Of a DNA stretch of 35,183 bases, positions 14,986 to 24,797 are shown piece by piece. The notes beneath the pieces were generated by a model. It was not told where the DNA came from. It saw only the letters and a list, made by a program, of their open reading frames with translations, and ran no database searches. Origin of the DNA: Comamonas suwonensis (GTDB lineage: Bacteria; Pseudomonadota; Gammaproteobacteria; Burkholderiales; Burkholderiaceae_C); contig NZ_JABBCQ020000026.1 of assembly GCF_012844455.2 (NCBI RefSeq), positions 1 through 35,183 on the forward strand, in the 5' to 3' direction. How positions within the stretch are numbered: position 1 is the stretch's first letter; every line of letters begins with the position of its first letter. A program made the translations under genes and the position numbers.

Positions 14986-16641
14986 GTGACTACGTGGTGG
15001 CTTGGGTTGGCGGCAGTGGCCGCATTGATCGTGGTCTTGCTCCTGGTGCTGCTATGGTGGCTGCAGGGCTTGCGCCGTCAGACAGAGCTTGCGCTGGGCC
15101 CGGATGCCATGCGGCTGCAGGCCCAGTTGCTGCAAGGCTTGCAGGCATTGGATGCGCGGCTGCAGCAGTTGGAGCGCAGCAGCCAGAGCACGCAGCTGAC
15201 GGTGGCCAAAAGCGATGGTGCGCTGGACCGCGTGACCCAGCATGTGCAGACCCAGCTGGCTCAGACCCAGCAAGACGCACTGGCCGCAAGGCGCGAGCAG
15301 GCCACGGCATTGACGGCGTTTCGTGAAGAGGTGGGGCAGCTGGCGCAGCGCCTGACGTCCGACAGCCAGCAGGCACGCACCGCATTAGAACAAAGCAGTG
15401 CCGAGCAGACGGCCCATGTACAGCGGCGCTTTGAAGCGCTGGCCGAAACCACGCGAGGTACGCTGGACTCGCTCAAGGGCGATATTCAGCAGCAGCTCAC
15501 CCACATGAGCACCAATATGGGCGCTGCGCTCAAGGATCAGCTGGGCAGCAATGGCGAGCAATTGCGTCATCAGTTCGCGGTGCTGCAAGATGCGGTGAGC
15601 CAGCAGCTGGGCGGGCTGGCGCAAGGGCAGCAAATCTCCGCAGAGCAACTGCGCGGCACATTGAACGAGCGCCTTGCCACCATTCAGAGCGATAACGCCA
15701 CCAAGCTCGAAGAGATGCGGCGCACCGTCGATGAAAAACTGCATGCCACGTTGGAGCAGCGGCTGGGTGAGTCCTTCAAGCAGGTCAGCGACCGGCTGGA
15801 GCAGGTGCACAAAGGTTTGGGGGAGATGCAGACGCTGGCCGGCAGCGTAGGCGACCTCAAGCGTGTGATGACCAATGTGAAGTCGCGCGGCACCTGGGGC
15901 GAGATGCAACTGGGCAACATCATCGATAACGTGCTCACACCCGAGCAATACGCCAAGAACGTCAAGACCGTGCCGGGCAGTGATGAGCTGGTGGAGTTCG
16001 CCATTCGCCTGCCGGGCCGTAGCGACGAGCAGCCGGTGTGGCTGCCCATGGATGCCAAGTACCCGGTAGAGCATTACCAGCGTCTGCAGGATGCGCAGGA
16101 CGGCGCAGACCGAGTGGCCATTGTGGCTGCGGGCAATGCGTTTGAAGCCTCCATCCGTGCCGAGGCCAAGAAGATTGCCAGCAAGTACATTGCACCGCCA
16201 TTTACGACGGATTTTGCTGTGATGTACTTGCCCACCGAGGGGCTTTTTGCCGAAGTGCTGCGCCGCCCCGGCTTGGTTGAGGCCCTTCAGAACGAAAGCC
16301 GCATTGTGGTCACCGGCCCCGCCAATCTGGCGGCCATGCTCAACAGCTTGCAGATGGGCTTCAAGACGCTGGCGATTGAAAAGCGCTCTTCGGAGGTCTG
16401 GGGCGTGTTGGGTCAGGTCAAAACCGAGTTTGGCAAGTTTGGCGATGTGGTGGATGCCGCACGCAAGTCCATTGATGCGGCAGCGCGCAAGTTTGATCAG
16501 GTGGGAGTGCGCACGCGAGCCATTCAGCGGCAATTGCGCGATGTTCAGGCTTTGCCTGATGCAGGGCAGGAAGAGGGCGCATTGCAGCTCCAGTCCGTTC
16601 CCCTGAGCAACGACCAGATCAGCGCCGAGGACGAAGAATGA
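14986..16641 (+). CDS. rmuC: DNA recombination protein RmuC
   Basis: RmuC is a membrane-anchored, predicted nuclease-related protein that limits inversions and other rearrangements at repeats in E. coli. The 551 residues contain one N-terminal membrane helix (about 5-27, LGLAAVAALIVVLLLVLLWW). A long Gln/Ala/Glu/Leu-rich coiled coil spans about 40-270. The conserved RmuC domain spans about 275-500, with motifs KSRGTWGEMQLGNIIDNVL, WLPMDAKYPVEHY, FAVMYLPTEGLFAEVLRRP and VTGPANLAAMLNSLQMGFK. The start is a GTG with AAAGG 12 nt upstream. It overlaps the next gene by 4 nt (ATGA), which implies translational coupling. Confidence 0.95.
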   Translation: MTTWWLGLAAVAALIVVLLLVLLWWLQGLRRQTELALGPDAMRLQAQLLQGLQALDARLQQLERSSQSTQLTVAKSDGALDRVTQHVQTQLAQTQQDALAARREQATALTAFREEVGQLAQRLTSDSQQARTALEQSSAEQTAHVQRRFEALAETTRGTLDSLKGDIQQQLTHMSTNMGAALKDQLGSNGEQLRHQFAVLQDAVSQQLGGLAQGQQISAEQLRGTLNERLATIQSDNATKLEEMRRTVDEKLHATLEQRLGESFKQVSDRLEQVHKGLGEMQTLAGSVGDLKRVMTNVKSRGTWGEMQLGNIIDNVLTPEQYAKNVKTVPGSDELVEFAIRLPGRSDEQPVWLPMDAKYPVEHYQRLQDAQDGADRVAIVAAGNAFEASIRAEAKKIASKYIAPPFTTDFAVMYLPTEGLFAEVLRRPGLVEALQNESRIVVTGPANLAAMLNSLQMGFKTLAIEKRSSEVWGVLGQVKTEFGKFGDVVDAARKSIDAAARKFDQVGVRTRAIQRQLRDVQALPDAGQEEGALQLQSVPLSNDQISAEDEE

Positions 16642-17831
16642 ATGCTGCCTTGCTGCGCCTGATTTTGGCGCAAGTCTGCGTTCACGGCAGCATGACGGGC
16701 ATGCGCATGGCCACGCCACTTCTTGCGCTCAAGGAAGGCTATAGCGCTGCGGCGGTGGGCATGCTGCTGGCGCTGTTTGCGTTGACTCAGGTGTTTCTCT
16801 CACTGCCTGCAGGTCGTTATGCAGACCGCCATGGACTCAAGCGCCCGCTGATCATCAGCGTGGCTGCCGCTTGCATGGGGGCGGGGATGTCGGCCGCATT
16901 TCCGATCTATCCGGTGATGTGCCTGAGCGCGCTGCTGACGGGTGGTGCCGCAGGCACGGCCTTGATTGCCTTGCAGCGCCATGTGGGCCGCATGGCACAC
17001 AACAAGGATGATCTGCGCAAAGTCTTCAGCTGGCTGGCCATTGGGCCTGCCTTCTCCAATTTTCTGGGGCCGTTTGCAGCGGGCCTGCTGATTGACTATG
17101 CGGGTGGAGAGGCCGCCAGCGAGACAGGCTTCAGAGCCGCGTTCTTGCTGCTGGCCCTGATGCCGCTGGCCGCCTGGTTCTGGGGGCGTGCGGTGCCGGA
17201 GTTGCCGTCCAAAGATATGGCACACAGCGATAAAAAAGAGACGGCTTGGGATCTCGTGCAAAACCGTGGCTTCAGGCGCTTGCTGTTGCTGAACTGGGCG
17301 CTCTCCTCGTGCTGGGATGTGCACACCTTTGTGGTGCCGATTCTTGGGCATGAACGGGGCCTGCCCGCTTCGGTCATCGGTACGATTCTTGGCGCATTCG
17401 CTATTGCCGCTGCGGTCATTCGCATGCTCATGCCTGTCCTCACGCGTCATCTGGCCGAGTGGCAGGTGGTACTGGGTGCCATGGTTGCCGCCTGCGCGCT
17501 GTTTATCCTCTACCCCTTCATGCCCGGTGCGTGGAGCATGGGTGTTTGTTCGGTTGTGCTGGGTATTGTGTTGGGTTCGGTGCAGCCCATGGTGATGAGC
17601 ATGATTCACCAGATCACACCCGCCGAGCGCCATGGTGAGGCGCTGGGCCTGCGGATGATGGCCATCAATGGCTCCAGCGTGCTGATGCCTGTGCTGTTTG
17701 GCTCGCTGGGTGCGGTGGTGGGGGTTTCTGCCTTGTTCTGGGCAGTAGGCGCTCTGGTCGGCGTTTCAACGCGACTGCCCTGGCTGATTGGGCGTGAGGA
17801 CATGCCCAAGGGTGAGTGGGAGCAGCATTAG
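16638..17831 (+). CDS. MFS transporter
   Basis: This 397-residue inner membrane protein has about twelve predicted transmembrane helices. The major facilitator motif A between TM2 and TM3 is visible as LPAGRYADRHGLKRPLI (near residue 55-71), and a shorter loop after TM8 matches the second half. It resembles drug/metabolite exporters of about 400 residues, but the substrate cannot be predicted. The ATG overlaps the rmuC stop codon by 4 nt, so the two genes are co-translated. No functional link between them is known to me. A strong bidirectional terminator closes the unit. Confidence 0.85.
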   Translation: MNAALLRLILAQVCVHGSMTGMRMATPLLALKEGYSAAAVGMLLALFALTQVFLSLPAGRYADRHGLKRPLIISVAAACMGAGMSAAFPIYPVMCLSALLTGGAAGTALIALQRHVGRMAHNKDDLRKVFSWLAIGPAFSNFLGPFAAGLLIDYAGGEAASETGFRAAFLLLALMPLAAWFWGRAVPELPSKDMAHSDKKETAWDLVQNRGFRRLLLLNWALSSCWDVHTFVVPILGHERGLPASVIGTILGAFAIAAAVIRMLMPVLTRHLAEWQVVLGAMVAACALFILYPFMPGAWSMGVCSVVLGIVLGSVQPMVMSMIHQITPAERHGEALGLRMMAINGSSVLMPVLFGSLGAVVGVSALFWAVGALVGVSTRLPWLIGREDMPKGEWEQH

Positions 17832-17847
17832 CTTTTGCTACACCAAC

Positions 17848-17875
17848 AAAAAGAGCGCTCAAAGGCGCTCTTTTT
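17848..17875. terminator. Bidirectional terminator between MFS gene and lapB
   Basis: AAAAAGAGCGC (17848-17858) and GCGCTCTTTTT (17865-17875) form an 11-bp perfect stem with a 6-nt loop. A-runs and T-runs on both sides serve the convergent transcripts. Confidence 0.93.
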
Positions 17876-17886
17876 GATATCAGCTT

Positions 17887-19044
17887 TTACAGCTCTTCTA
17901 CCCTGCGGGCCGGGTAACTGTCCCAGCTCTGGCAGCCGGGGCAGTGCCAGAAGTGGGTACGTGCCTCAAATCCGCAGGCTGCACAGCGGTAACGGGTCAG
18001 CGGCTTGGTGGCGTGGTTCAGGGCTTTCTGCACCGTGCCGTGGTATTGCTCCTCGGACAGTGTTTCACCTTCCAGCCATTGCGCCGCGGCCACCAGAGAC
18101 GATTCGCGCTCCAGGTGGTTGACCAGGCGCAAGCGGCCGGGTGCATCGGGTTGGCTGCTTTTTTTGTCCAAAGCCACCAAGGCCTGTAGCAGGTCAAGCG
18201 ATGGAGCCTGCTCATAGTGTTTGAGCAGCAGTGCGCGTGTCGGTTCAATCTCGCCGATGGCTTCGGCCACTTCCACCATCAGGCTGGCGGCCAGAGGGAG
18301 CGCTGCGGGGCTGTTTTGCGCCAGCGCCTGCAAGCTGGCTAGCGCCTGTGCTGACTGGCCTTGGCGGTGTTGCAGCTGCGCCAGTTCAAGGCGTGGGCGC
18401 GGGGCTTGTGGTGCGGTTTCAAGCGCTTGCAGCAGTTGGGAAAATGCTTTGTCGAGCTGGCCGCGTGCGACTTGCGCTTGTGCGTCTTCACACAGGTAGT
18501 GGGCAAGACGGGTGCTGAAGTCGCCCTGAGCAGCGGCCTGCATTTTGCGCACAATGGCGGCGGCTTGTGTCCAGTCACGTGAGCGCTCGTAGATGGCCAA
18601 TAGTGAAAGGCGTGCTTCGGCCTCGTATTGCGTGCCATCAAGGCGGTTCAGGGCCTCTTCGGCGCGGTCCAGCAGGCCGGCCTTGAGAAAGTCCTGCGCC
18701 AGAGCGTGCTGGGCGCGGTCACGGTCGGGACGGGAGAGGTCGGCGCGGCTGAGCAAGTGCTCGTGCACTCGCACGGCGCGGTTGTATTCGCCTCGGCGGC
18801 GAAACAGGTTGCCCAGTGCGAAGTGCAGCTCGGTTGTATCGGGGTCGTTTTGTACGGCCTCGATAAATGCATCAATGGCCTTGTCCTGCTGCTCGTTGAG
18901 TAGAAAGTTCAGGCCTTTGAAATAGGCCTTGGGTGCCTGGCGGTTGTCGGCACGCACTTGGCGTAAATCCCAGCGAGAGGCTAGCCAGCCCAGCACAAAG
19001 GCGACGGGCAGGCCCAGCAAAATCCAAGTCAGATTAAATTCCAT
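17887..19044 (-). CDS. lapB: LPS assembly protein B (TPR adaptor)
   Basis: LapB (YciM) is an inner membrane adaptor that presents LpxC to FtsH and so tunes lipopolysaccharide synthesis. This 385-residue protein shows a single N-terminal membrane helix (LTWILLGLPVAFVLGWLASRW), a row of TPR units from about 40 to 330 (for example FIEAVQNDPDTTELHFALGN), and a C-terminal rubredoxin-like metal site with Cys pairs in CAACGFEARTHFWHCPGC. The frame is open to 19206, but the ATG at 19044 encoding MEFNLTW matches the family N terminus. It overlaps lapA by 11 nt, so the two are coupled. It is the last gene of the long leftward block. Confidence 0.95.
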   Translation of the reverse strand: MEFNLTWILLGLPVAFVLGWLASRWDLRQVRADNRQAPKAYFKGLNFLLNEQQDKAIDAFIEAVQNDPDTTELHFALGNLFRRRGEYNRAVRVHEHLLSRADLSRPDRDRAQHALAQDFLKAGLLDRAEEALNRLDGTQYEAEARLSLLAIYERSRDWTQAAAIVRKMQAAAQGDFSTRLAHYLCEDAQAQVARGQLDKAFSQLLQALETAPQAPRPRLELAQLQHRQGQSAQALASLQALAQNSPAALPLAASLMVEVAEAIGEIEPTRALLLKHYEQAPSLDLLQALVALDKKSSQPDAPGRLRLVNHLERESSLVAAAQWLEGETLSEEQYHGTVQKALNHATKPLTRYRCAACGFEARTHFWHCPGCQSWDSYPARRVEEL

Positions 19045-19366
19045 GAATGTCGCTTGGCGAAAGGGTCGAAGAAGAACTCTGCTCTGCGGCAGCAGGGGCT
19101 GCGGGCGGGCTTGCTGCAGCTTGCTGTGCCTGCTTGGCGGCATGTGCCTCGCGGGCTGCTGAGCGGTGCTTGAGCCAGCGCGGCACCATGCCCAGTACGC
19201 CGACAAACAAACCTAGCGTAAATGCCGTCAGCACTACCAGTACCAGGGGTGCAGTCCAGGCCGTGCCAAAGAAAAAATGCACGGTGCTGTCTTGCTGGTT
19301 GTTGAGCGCGAACGCAAACAGAGTGAAAAAAATGGCTGCCTTGAGCAGCCACAGCAGGTATTTCAT
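19034..19366 (-). CDS. lapA: LPS assembly protein A domain protein (DUF1049)
   Basis: This 110-residue inner membrane protein has two transmembrane helices (about 4-22, LLWLLKAAIFFTLFAFALNN, and about 40-62, PLVLVVLTAFTLGLFVGVLG). A basic cytoplasmic segment follows, then a low-complexity tail rich in Ala, Pro, Gln and Ser. The QDSTVHFFFGT loop between the helices is characteristic of the LapA (YciS/DUF1049) family. It partners with LapB in LPS assembly control. Its 3' end overlaps the lapB start. Confidence 0.92.
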   Translation of the reverse strand: MKYLLWLLKAAIFFTLFAFALNNQQDSTVHFFFGTAWTAPLVLVVLTAFTLGLFVGVLGMVPRWLKHRSAAREAHAAKQAQQAAASPPAAPAAAEQSSSSTLSPSDIHGI

Positions 19367-19406
19367 GCTTCCCCTTGTGCCTCTTGTGTGACGGGGAGAT
19401 TTTAGG

Positions 19407-19426
19407 CCAGCCTGTGTGCAGGCTGG
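19407..19426 (-). other. Hairpin between ihfB and lapA
   Basis: CCAGCCTG (19407-19414) and CAGGCTGG (19419-19426) form a perfect 8-bp stem with a 4-nt loop. On the minus strand only a weak U-content follows, so it would be a partial terminator or an mRNA stability element. Confidence 0.4.
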
Positions 19427-19477
19427 TCAACAGACAAGAGAGTCAGGCCAGATAGGCGTAAAAAGCCACCTGTTGCT

Positions 19478-19798
19478 TCAGGCTGTCTGTTGTGCTGAAG
19501 GTGTTGGGTCGTCGGTCTTCAAGTTGTCCACGGCTTCGCGCAGGGCTTTTCCTGGCTTGAAGTGGGGAACGCGCTTGGAGGGGACTTGCACAGATTCGCC
19601 GGAGCGGGGGTTGCGGCCGATGCGGGGCTGGCGGTGATTGATGGCAAAACTGCCAAAACCGCGAATTTCAATGCGGTGACCGCGCACCAGTGCATCACTG
19701 ACGGCATCCAGAATGGTTTTGACGGCCTGTTCGGCATCACGTTGGTTGAGTTGGCCAAATTGGGCGGCAAGTTCTTCTACGAGATCGGATCGGGTCAT
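19478..19798 (-). CDS. ihfB: Integration host factor subunit beta
   Basis: The IHF beta chain forms a heterodimer with IHF alpha that binds and sharply bends DNA in recombination, replication and transcription. The 106 residues begin [14 protein letters not shown]. They contain the DNA-binding signature [20 protein letters not shown], with the intercalating Pro in the flexible arm, and [13 protein letters not shown] near the C terminus. A short Thr/Pro/Gln tail extends beyond E. coli IhfB. The frame is open to 19840, but the ATG at 19798 is the family start. It follows rpsA, the same order as in E. coli and other proteobacteria. A hairpin at 19828-19850 lies between them. Confidence 0.96.
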   Translation of the reverse strand: MTRSDLVEELAAQFGQLNQRDAEQAVKTILDAVSDALVRGHRIEIRGFGSFAINHRQPRIGRNPRSGESVQVPSKRVPHFKPGKALREAVDNLKTDDPTPSAQQTA

Positions 19799-19827
19799 CG
19801 GGCGGCGGAAACTAGGTTGAAAATAAC

Positions 19828-19850
19828 AACGGGCGCACAAGGCGCCCGTT
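19828..19850 (-). terminator. Hairpin terminator/attenuator between rpsA and ihfB
   Basis: AACGGGCGC (19828-19836) pairs with GCGCCCGTT (19842-19850). On the minus strand it is followed by a moderately U-rich GTTATTTTC. It would reduce, but may not abolish, read-through from rpsA into ihfB. Confidence 0.65.
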
Positions 19851-19902
19851 GTCTTTGACGCTTAGCGGTCAGGCTAGCTGACCGACCAGCTGAGGCAAGT
19901 GA

Positions 19903-21585
19903 TTACTTGTCTGCGTCCAGCTTGGCGCGCAGCAGAGCGCCCAGGCTGGTGGTACCAGCGTTTTCCTTGGAGGACTGAGCCGACAGAGAAGCCATGGCTG
20001 TCTGCTGTTCAGCGTGATCCTTTTGCTTGATCGACAGCTGGATGTTGCGGCTCTTGCGATCCACGTTCACCACCACTGCAGTCACTTCGTCGCCTTCCTT
20101 CAGGACGGAACGAGCGTCTTCCACGCGGTCCACCGAGATTTCGGAGGCGCGCAGGTAGCCAATGATGTCTTCGCCCAGGTCGATTTCAGCGCCCTTAGCG
20201 TCCACAGTCTTGACCTTGCCGGTCACGATCTGGCCCTTGTCGTTCACGGTAGTGAACGTGGTGAAGGGGTCGCTGTCCAGCTGCTTGATGCCCAGGGAGA
20301 TGCGCTCGCGCTCAACGTCCACGGCCAACACGATCGCTTCGACTTCTTGACCCTTCTTGTAGTTACGAACAGCGGCTTCGCCGGTTTCGTTCCAAGACAG
20401 GTCAGACAGGTGCACCAGGCCGTCGATACCGGCAGCCAGGCCCACGAACACGCCGAAGTCGGTGATGGACTTGATGGGGCCCTTCACGCGGTCGCCGCGC
20501 TTGGTGTTCTGAGCGAAGTCTTGCCAAGGGTTAGCCTTGCACTGCTTCATGCCCAGGGAGATGCGACGCTTGTCTTCGTCGATTTCCAGAACCATGACTT
20601 CCACTTCGTCGCCCAGGGACACGAGCTTGGTAGGAGCAATGTTCTTGTTGGTCCAGTCCATTTCGGAAACGTGCACCAGGCCTTCGATGCCGGGTTCCAG
20701 TTCCACGAATGCGCCGTAGTCAGCAATGTTGGTGACCTTGCCGAACAGGCGGGTAGCGGAAGGATAGCGGCGAGCAACGCCCATCCATGGGTCATCACCC
20801 ATTTGCTTCAGACCCAGAGACACGCGGTTCTTTTCGGTGTCGAACTTCAGGATCTTGGCAGTGATTTCTTGACCAGCAGTCACCACTTCGGAAGGGTGAC
20901 GCACACGGCGCCATGCCATGTCGGTGATGTGCAGCAGGCCGTCGATACCGCCCAGGTCCACGAACGCACCGTATTCGGTGATGTTCTTGACCACGCCTTG
21001 AACAATGGCGCCTTCCTTCAGGGTTTCCATCAGCTTGGCGCGTTCTTCGCCCATGGATGCTTCCACCACAGCACGGCGCGACAGCACCACGTTGTTGCGC
21101 TTGCGATCCAGCTTGATGACCTTGAATTCCAGGGTCTTGTTTTCGTAAGGAGTCAGGTCCTTGATAGGACGTGTGTCGATCAGCGAACCGGGCAGGAATG
21201 CGCGGATGCCGTTGACCAGAACGGTCAGGCCGCCCTTGACCTTGCCGGAAGTAGTACCGGTCACGAATTCGCCGGACTCCAGAGCCTTTTCCAGCGACAG
21301 CCAGGAAGCCAGACGCTTGGCGGTGTCACGGGACAGGATGGTGTCGCCGTAGCCGTTTTCGATGGAGCCGATGGCCACGGAAACGAAGTCACCCACTTGG
21401 ACTTCAACTTCGCCCTGGTCGTTCTTGAACTCGTCGAGAGGCACATAGGCTTCCGACTTCAGGCCAGCGTTCACCACCACGAAGTTGTGCTCAACGCGCA
21501 CGACTTCAGCGGTGATAACTTCGCCGGGACGCATTTCGGTGCGTGTCAACGACTCTTCAAAAAGGGCGGCAAAAGATTCAGACAT
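19903..21585 (-). CDS. rpsA: 30S ribosomal protein S1
   Basis: S1 unfolds and tethers mRNA on the 30S subunit and is needed for initiation on structured or weak leaders. The 560 residues contain six S1 (OB-fold) repeats, seen as recurring motifs such as [60 protein letters not shown] and [15 protein letters not shown]. The frame is open to 21630, but [13 protein letters not shown] at 21585 is the conserved start, with AAGGAAAT as ribosome site. It lies between aroA-cmk and ihfB, the standard order in the class. The 186-nt upstream gap probably holds its own promoter and autoregulatory leader, although no clear hexamers were identified. Confidence 0.97.
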   Translation of the reverse strand: MSESFAALFEESLTRTEMRPGEVITAEVVRVEHNFVVVNAGLKSEAYVPLDEFKNDQGEVEVQVGDFVSVAIGSIENGYGDTILSRDTAKRLASWLSLEKALESGEFVTGTTSGKVKGGLTVLVNGIRAFLPGSLIDTRPIKDLTPYENKTLEFKVIKLDRKRNNVVLSRRAVVEASMGEERAKLMETLKEGAIVQGVVKNITEYGAFVDLGGIDGLLHITDMAWRRVRHPSEVVTAGQEITAKILKFDTEKNRVSLGLKQMGDDPWMGVARRYPSATRLFGKVTNIADYGAFVELEPGIEGLVHVSEMDWTNKNIAPTKLVSLGDEVEVMVLEIDEDKRRISLGMKQCKANPWQDFAQNTKRGDRVKGPIKSITDFGVFVGLAAGIDGLVHLSDLSWNETGEAAVRNYKKGQEVEAIVLAVDVERERISLGIKQLDSDPFTTFTTVNDKGQIVTGKVKTVDAKGAEIDLGEDIIGYLRASEISVDRVEDARSVLKEGDEVTAVVVNVDRKSRNIQLSIKQKDHAEQQTAMASLSAQSSKENAGTTSLGALLRAKLDADK

Positions 21586-21771
21586 GTATTTCCTTGACCG
21601 CAAACAGGTTTCCGTCAGCACTATTGCCAAACGTTTTTAAGACTGAATGCGGAGGGTGCGGGTTTTTGAGGCCCACGGGGTTAAAGGTTAACAACCTTGC
21701 TGCCGGTTCTGCGATCTGCAGGACCTGACACCAAGGGCCAACAAGTCAGCTGCGGGGCAATGCCTGATGAA

Positions 21772-23805
21772 TCAAGCGCGGCCAAACAGTTGACGTTCTT
21801 GCCACCACGACAGCACCTGGGCAACCACTTCTTCAATGGTCATCTGGGAGCTGTCGAGCTGCAAAGAATCTTCGGCGGGCTTGAGAGGCGCAGTGGCGCG
21901 ATTCATATCGCGTGCATCACGTGCTTCAAGGTCTGCCAAAAGGGTAGATATATTAGCTGAAATTCCTTTGGAAATCAACTGTTTATAGCGGCGCTCTGCG
22001 CGGCACTGGGCGGAGGCCCATAAATAAACCTTCAACGGTGCATGGGGAAAGATGACGGTGCCCATGTCTCGGCCATCCGCCACCAGTCCGGGCAGGTGCT
22101 GAAAGGCCAGTTGCAGATCGACCAGTGCGCTGCGTACAGCGGGCAGGGCGGAGACGCGCGAGGCATTCATGCCCGCTTCTTCACTGCGAATGGCGAGGCT
22201 GATGTCTTCATCGCCCAGCCAAACGCGTTGCTGAGCGTCAAAGCGCACAGGCATTTCCAGCGCCATTTCGGCAATGGTTTCTTCGCTGGATTCGTCCAGC
22301 GCCAGCCCGGCGCGCGATGCGGCCAGTCCCGTGATGCGGTAGAGGGCGCCCGAATCCAGCAACTGGTAACCCAGCGCCTTGGCCACTTCGGCCGCAATCG
22401 TGCCCTTGCCCGAGGCGGTGGGGCCATCGATGCAGATGACAGGAATGCGCTCGCGCTCTGTTTCGCAGAGGGAGAACAGCGCTTCAAAGTAGTCTGGGAA
22501 GGTCTTGGCCACGCACTTGGGGTCTTCAATGCGCACCGGCAGCTTGGCGGGGTTGAAGGCGGCCAGCGAGAAGCACATGGCGACGCGGTGGTCGTCATAG
22601 GTGTGAATGCTGGCGGCTTTCCACGCTTGCTTGCTGGCAGGCGGGGTGATGCGGATGTAGTCCGCGCCTTCTTCCACTGTGGCGCCCAGCTTGCGCAGCT
22701 CAATGGCCATGGCGGCGATGCGGTCGGTTTCCTTGACGCGCCAGCTGGCGATGTTGCGCAGCGTGGTCGTGCCGTTGGCGTACAGGGCCATCACGCCCAG
22801 CGTCATGGCTGCGTCGGGGATGTGGTTGCAGTCTAGATCGATGGCTTTGAGGGGCCATACCCCGCGGCTGACTTGCAGCCAGTTGGGGCCGCTTTCTACC
22901 TGTGCCCCCATGGCCTGAGCCGCTTCGATAAAGCGGATGTCACCCTGGATGGAATCTTTGCCGACGCCCAGAATTTTGATGCTGTTTTGCTCTGTAGCGT
23001 CTGCAGTGATTGCGCCAAGTGCTATGAAATAACTAGCGGATGAGGCGTCGGCTTCTACGTGGATGCTGCCGGGTGACTGGTAGCGGCTGCCTGCCGGAAT
23101 TACAAAGCGCTGCCAGTTGTCATTTTTGACAGCAATGCCAAAGCGTGCCAGCAGCTCCAGCGTGATGTGGATATAGGGCTTGGAGATCAGCTCGCCCACC
23201 ACCTCGATGGTGATGTCACGGTCGGTGGCCAGCAGCGGCAGCGCCATCAGCAGCGAAGTCAGGAACTGGCTGGAGACATCGCCACGGACCTGGATGGGAG
23301 CGTCGCCGAGTTGGCTGAAATCCGGCTGGCCGATCTTCAGTGGCGGAAAGCCCTCATCCTTCAGATAGTCAATGGCGCAGCCCAGCTGGCGCAAGGCGTC
23401 GACCAGGTCGCCAATGGGGCGCTCGTACATGCGCGGCACGCCGGTCATCTCGAAATCGCCGCCCAGCACGGCCAGCGCTGCAGTCAGTGGGCGCATGGCA
23501 GTGCCGGCATTACCCAGGAAAAGCTGGCCGCGCGCATTGTTGGGCAAAAAGCCGTCGATGCCTGTGATCTGCAGTGGCTGACCGGGCGCTACGTTGCTGG
23601 GGGTAATGCGGCAGCCCAGCTGCTGCAGGCCGGCCAGCATGACGCGGGTGTCGTCCGAGTCCAGCAGGTCGTGGATGGTGGTGGTGCCTTGGCTCAGCGC
23701 GGCCAGCAGCAGAACGCGGTTGGAGATGCTTTTGGAGCCGGGCAGGCTGACGGTGCCGTTGGCAGAGTCCAGCGCGGGGATATCCAAAAATTCAGTATTA
23801 AACAT
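21772..23805 (-). CDS. aroA-cmk: Bifunctional EPSP synthase / cytidylate kinase fusion
   Basis: This 677-residue protein fuses two enzymes that are separate neighbours in most bacteria. Residues 1 to about 445 are 3-phosphoshikimate 1-carboxyvinyltransferase (shikimate pathway), with [35 protein letters not shown] and DASSASYF as signatures of the class I, glyphosate-sensitive type. Residues about 454-677 are cytidylate kinase (CMP/dCMP phosphorylation), with the P-loop [20 protein letters not shown] and [20 protein letters not shown]. The junction is very short ([18 protein letters not shown]). No stop codon or frameshift separates the parts. Both domains look complete. Fusions of this kind are annotated in other Comamonadaceae, to my knowledge. 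Confidence 0.95.
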   Translation of the reverse strand: MFNTEFLDIPALDSANGTVSLPGSKSISNRVLLLAALSQGTTTIHDLLDSDDTRVMLAGLQQLGCRITPSNVAPGQPLQITGIDGFLPNNARGQLFLGNAGTAMRPLTAALAVLGGDFEMTGVPRMYERPIGDLVDALRQLGCAIDYLKDEGFPPLKIGQPDFSQLGDAPIQVRGDVSSQFLTSLLMALPLLATDRDITIEVVGELISKPYIHITLELLARFGIAVKNDNWQRFVIPAGSRYQSPGSIHVEADASSASYFIALGAITADATEQNSIKILGVGKDSIQGDIRFIEAAQAMGAQVESGPNWLQVSRGVWPLKAIDLDCNHIPDAAMTLGVMALYANGTTTLRNIASWRVKETDRIAAMAIELRKLGATVEEGADYIRITPPASKQAWKAASIHTYDDHRVAMCFSLAAFNPAKLPVRIEDPKCVAKTFPDYFEALFSLCETERERIPVICIDGPTASGKGTIAAEVAKALGYQLLDSGALYRITGLAASRAGLALDESSEETIAEMALEMPVRFDAQQRVWLGDEDISLAIRSEEAGMNASRVSALPAVRSALVDLQLAFQHLPGLVADGRDMGTVIFPHAPLKVYLWASAQCRAERRYKQLISKGISANISTLLADLEARDARDMNRATAPLKPAEDSLQLDSSQMTIEEVVAQVLSWWQERQLFGRA

Positions 23806-23835
23806 GGCGATCCATCAGGTCGTAAATTTGCTCTG

Positions 23836-23884
23836 AAATTAGTAGCTTCTAGCGCTTATTCAGCAGGCGCTAGAAGCGAAAAAT
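23836..23884. repeat. Dispersed small palindromic repeat between aroA-cmk and tyrA
   Basis: TAGCTTCTAGCGC (23843-23855) and GCGCTAGAAGC (23868-23878) are reverse-complementary arms around TTATTCAGCAGG. This is the best-paired copy of the family in the window and fills most of the 89-nt gap inside the operon. Confidence 0.78.
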
Positions 23885-23894
23885 ACTTGATTTT

Positions 23895-24797
23895 TCAGAG
23901 TCCAGCGCCACGCTTGGCACCCATCTTCCAGTGGGAGCGGGCGGCGCTGGCCAGTGTCAGGCGGTCTTGCAGGCCTTGTCCATCTTGCGCTTCCATCAGG
24001 CCTTCGAGCTGCTCCAGCGCCTGGCGGAACTGGCGGGACTGGGCCAGAACCTGTTCGCGGTTGGCCAGCAGCACATCGCGCCAGAGCTGAGGGTCGCCAG
24101 CGCCGATGCGGGTGAAGTCGCGAAAGCCGGGGCCGGCCAGCGACAGCACCTCATCGGCCTTGGGCTGGTTCAGCACGCTTTGCATCATGGCAAACGCCAG
24201 CAGGTGGGGCAGGTGGCTGACAGTGGCCAGTGCGCTGTCATGTGCCTCTGGCGACATGGCTTGCACATGGCTGCCCAGCGCACGCCACAGCGCTTCAGCG
24301 CGGTGCAGGTGTGCGGTCAGCGTGCGCTCTGTGGGGGTCAGAATGACTTGCGCGTTGTGGTACAGATTGCCGTCGGCGTGCTCCACACCGGCCACTTCCT
24401 TGCCGGTGATGGGGTGGGCAGGCACAAAGCTGCCAATCTGGTCGCGCAGCGCCGTGCGAGCGGCCTGAACGACATCGACCTTGGTGGAGCCCACGTCCAT
24501 GATCATCATCTTGGGGGTGACCAGATGCTTGATGGACTTGAGCGTGGCTTCGGTGGCGGCCACGGGCACGGCCAGCAGCACCAGATCGGCACCCGCGGCA
24601 GCCAGCAAGGCAGAAGGGGCTTCCACATCAATCACGCCCATCTGGCGGGCGCGTTCGGTGGTGGATGGTGATTTGCTGTAGCCCACCACGCGCTTGACCA
24701 GGCCCGCCTTTTTGAGCGCCAGCGCAAACGAGCCGCCCATGAGGCCGCAGCCAATCAGCCCCAGTTGCTCAAAAGGCTGCATTTTCTGCACTACCAT
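23895..24797 (-). CDS. tyrA: Prephenate dehydrogenase
   Basis: TyrA oxidatively decarboxylates prephenate (or arogenate) with NAD(P) in tyrosine synthesis. The 300 residues open with the dinucleotide-binding motif LGLIGCGLMGGSFALALKKA. MIMDVGSTKVDVV, FVPAHPITGKEVAGVEHAD (with the catalytic His) and ATVSHLPHLLAFAM follow, all typical of the stand-alone bacterial enzyme. No ACT or chorismate mutase domain is present. The frame is open to 24926. The ATG at 24797 overlaps the pheA stop by one base (TAATG), implying translational coupling; a second Met five residues in is also possible. Confidence 0.95.
   Translation of the reverse strand: MVVQKMQPFEQLGLIGCGLMGGSFALALKKAGLVKRVVGYSKSPSTTERARQMGVIDVEAPSALLAAAGADLVLLAVPVAATEATLKSIKHLVTPKMMIMDVGSTKVDVVQAARTALRDQIGSFVPAHPITGKEVAGVEHADGNLYHNAQVILTPTERTLTAHLHRAEALWRALGSHVQAMSPEAHDSALATVSHLPHLLAFAMMQSVLNQPKADEVLSLAGPGFRDFTRIGAGDPQLWRDVLLANREQVLAQSRQFRQALEQLEGLMEAQDGQGLQDRLTLASAARSHWKMGAKRGAGL

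Noticed and set aside
20014..21597. Long frame antisense to rpsA
   Set aside because: The translation is low-complexity and His/Val-rich, and the S1 repeats on the other strand are unambiguous.
22985..23040. Segment inside aroA-cmk resembling the dispersed small repeat (GCGCCAAGTGCTATGAAA)
   Set aside because: It encodes the conserved EPSP synthase stretch [15 protein letters not shown], so the similarity is probably chance.
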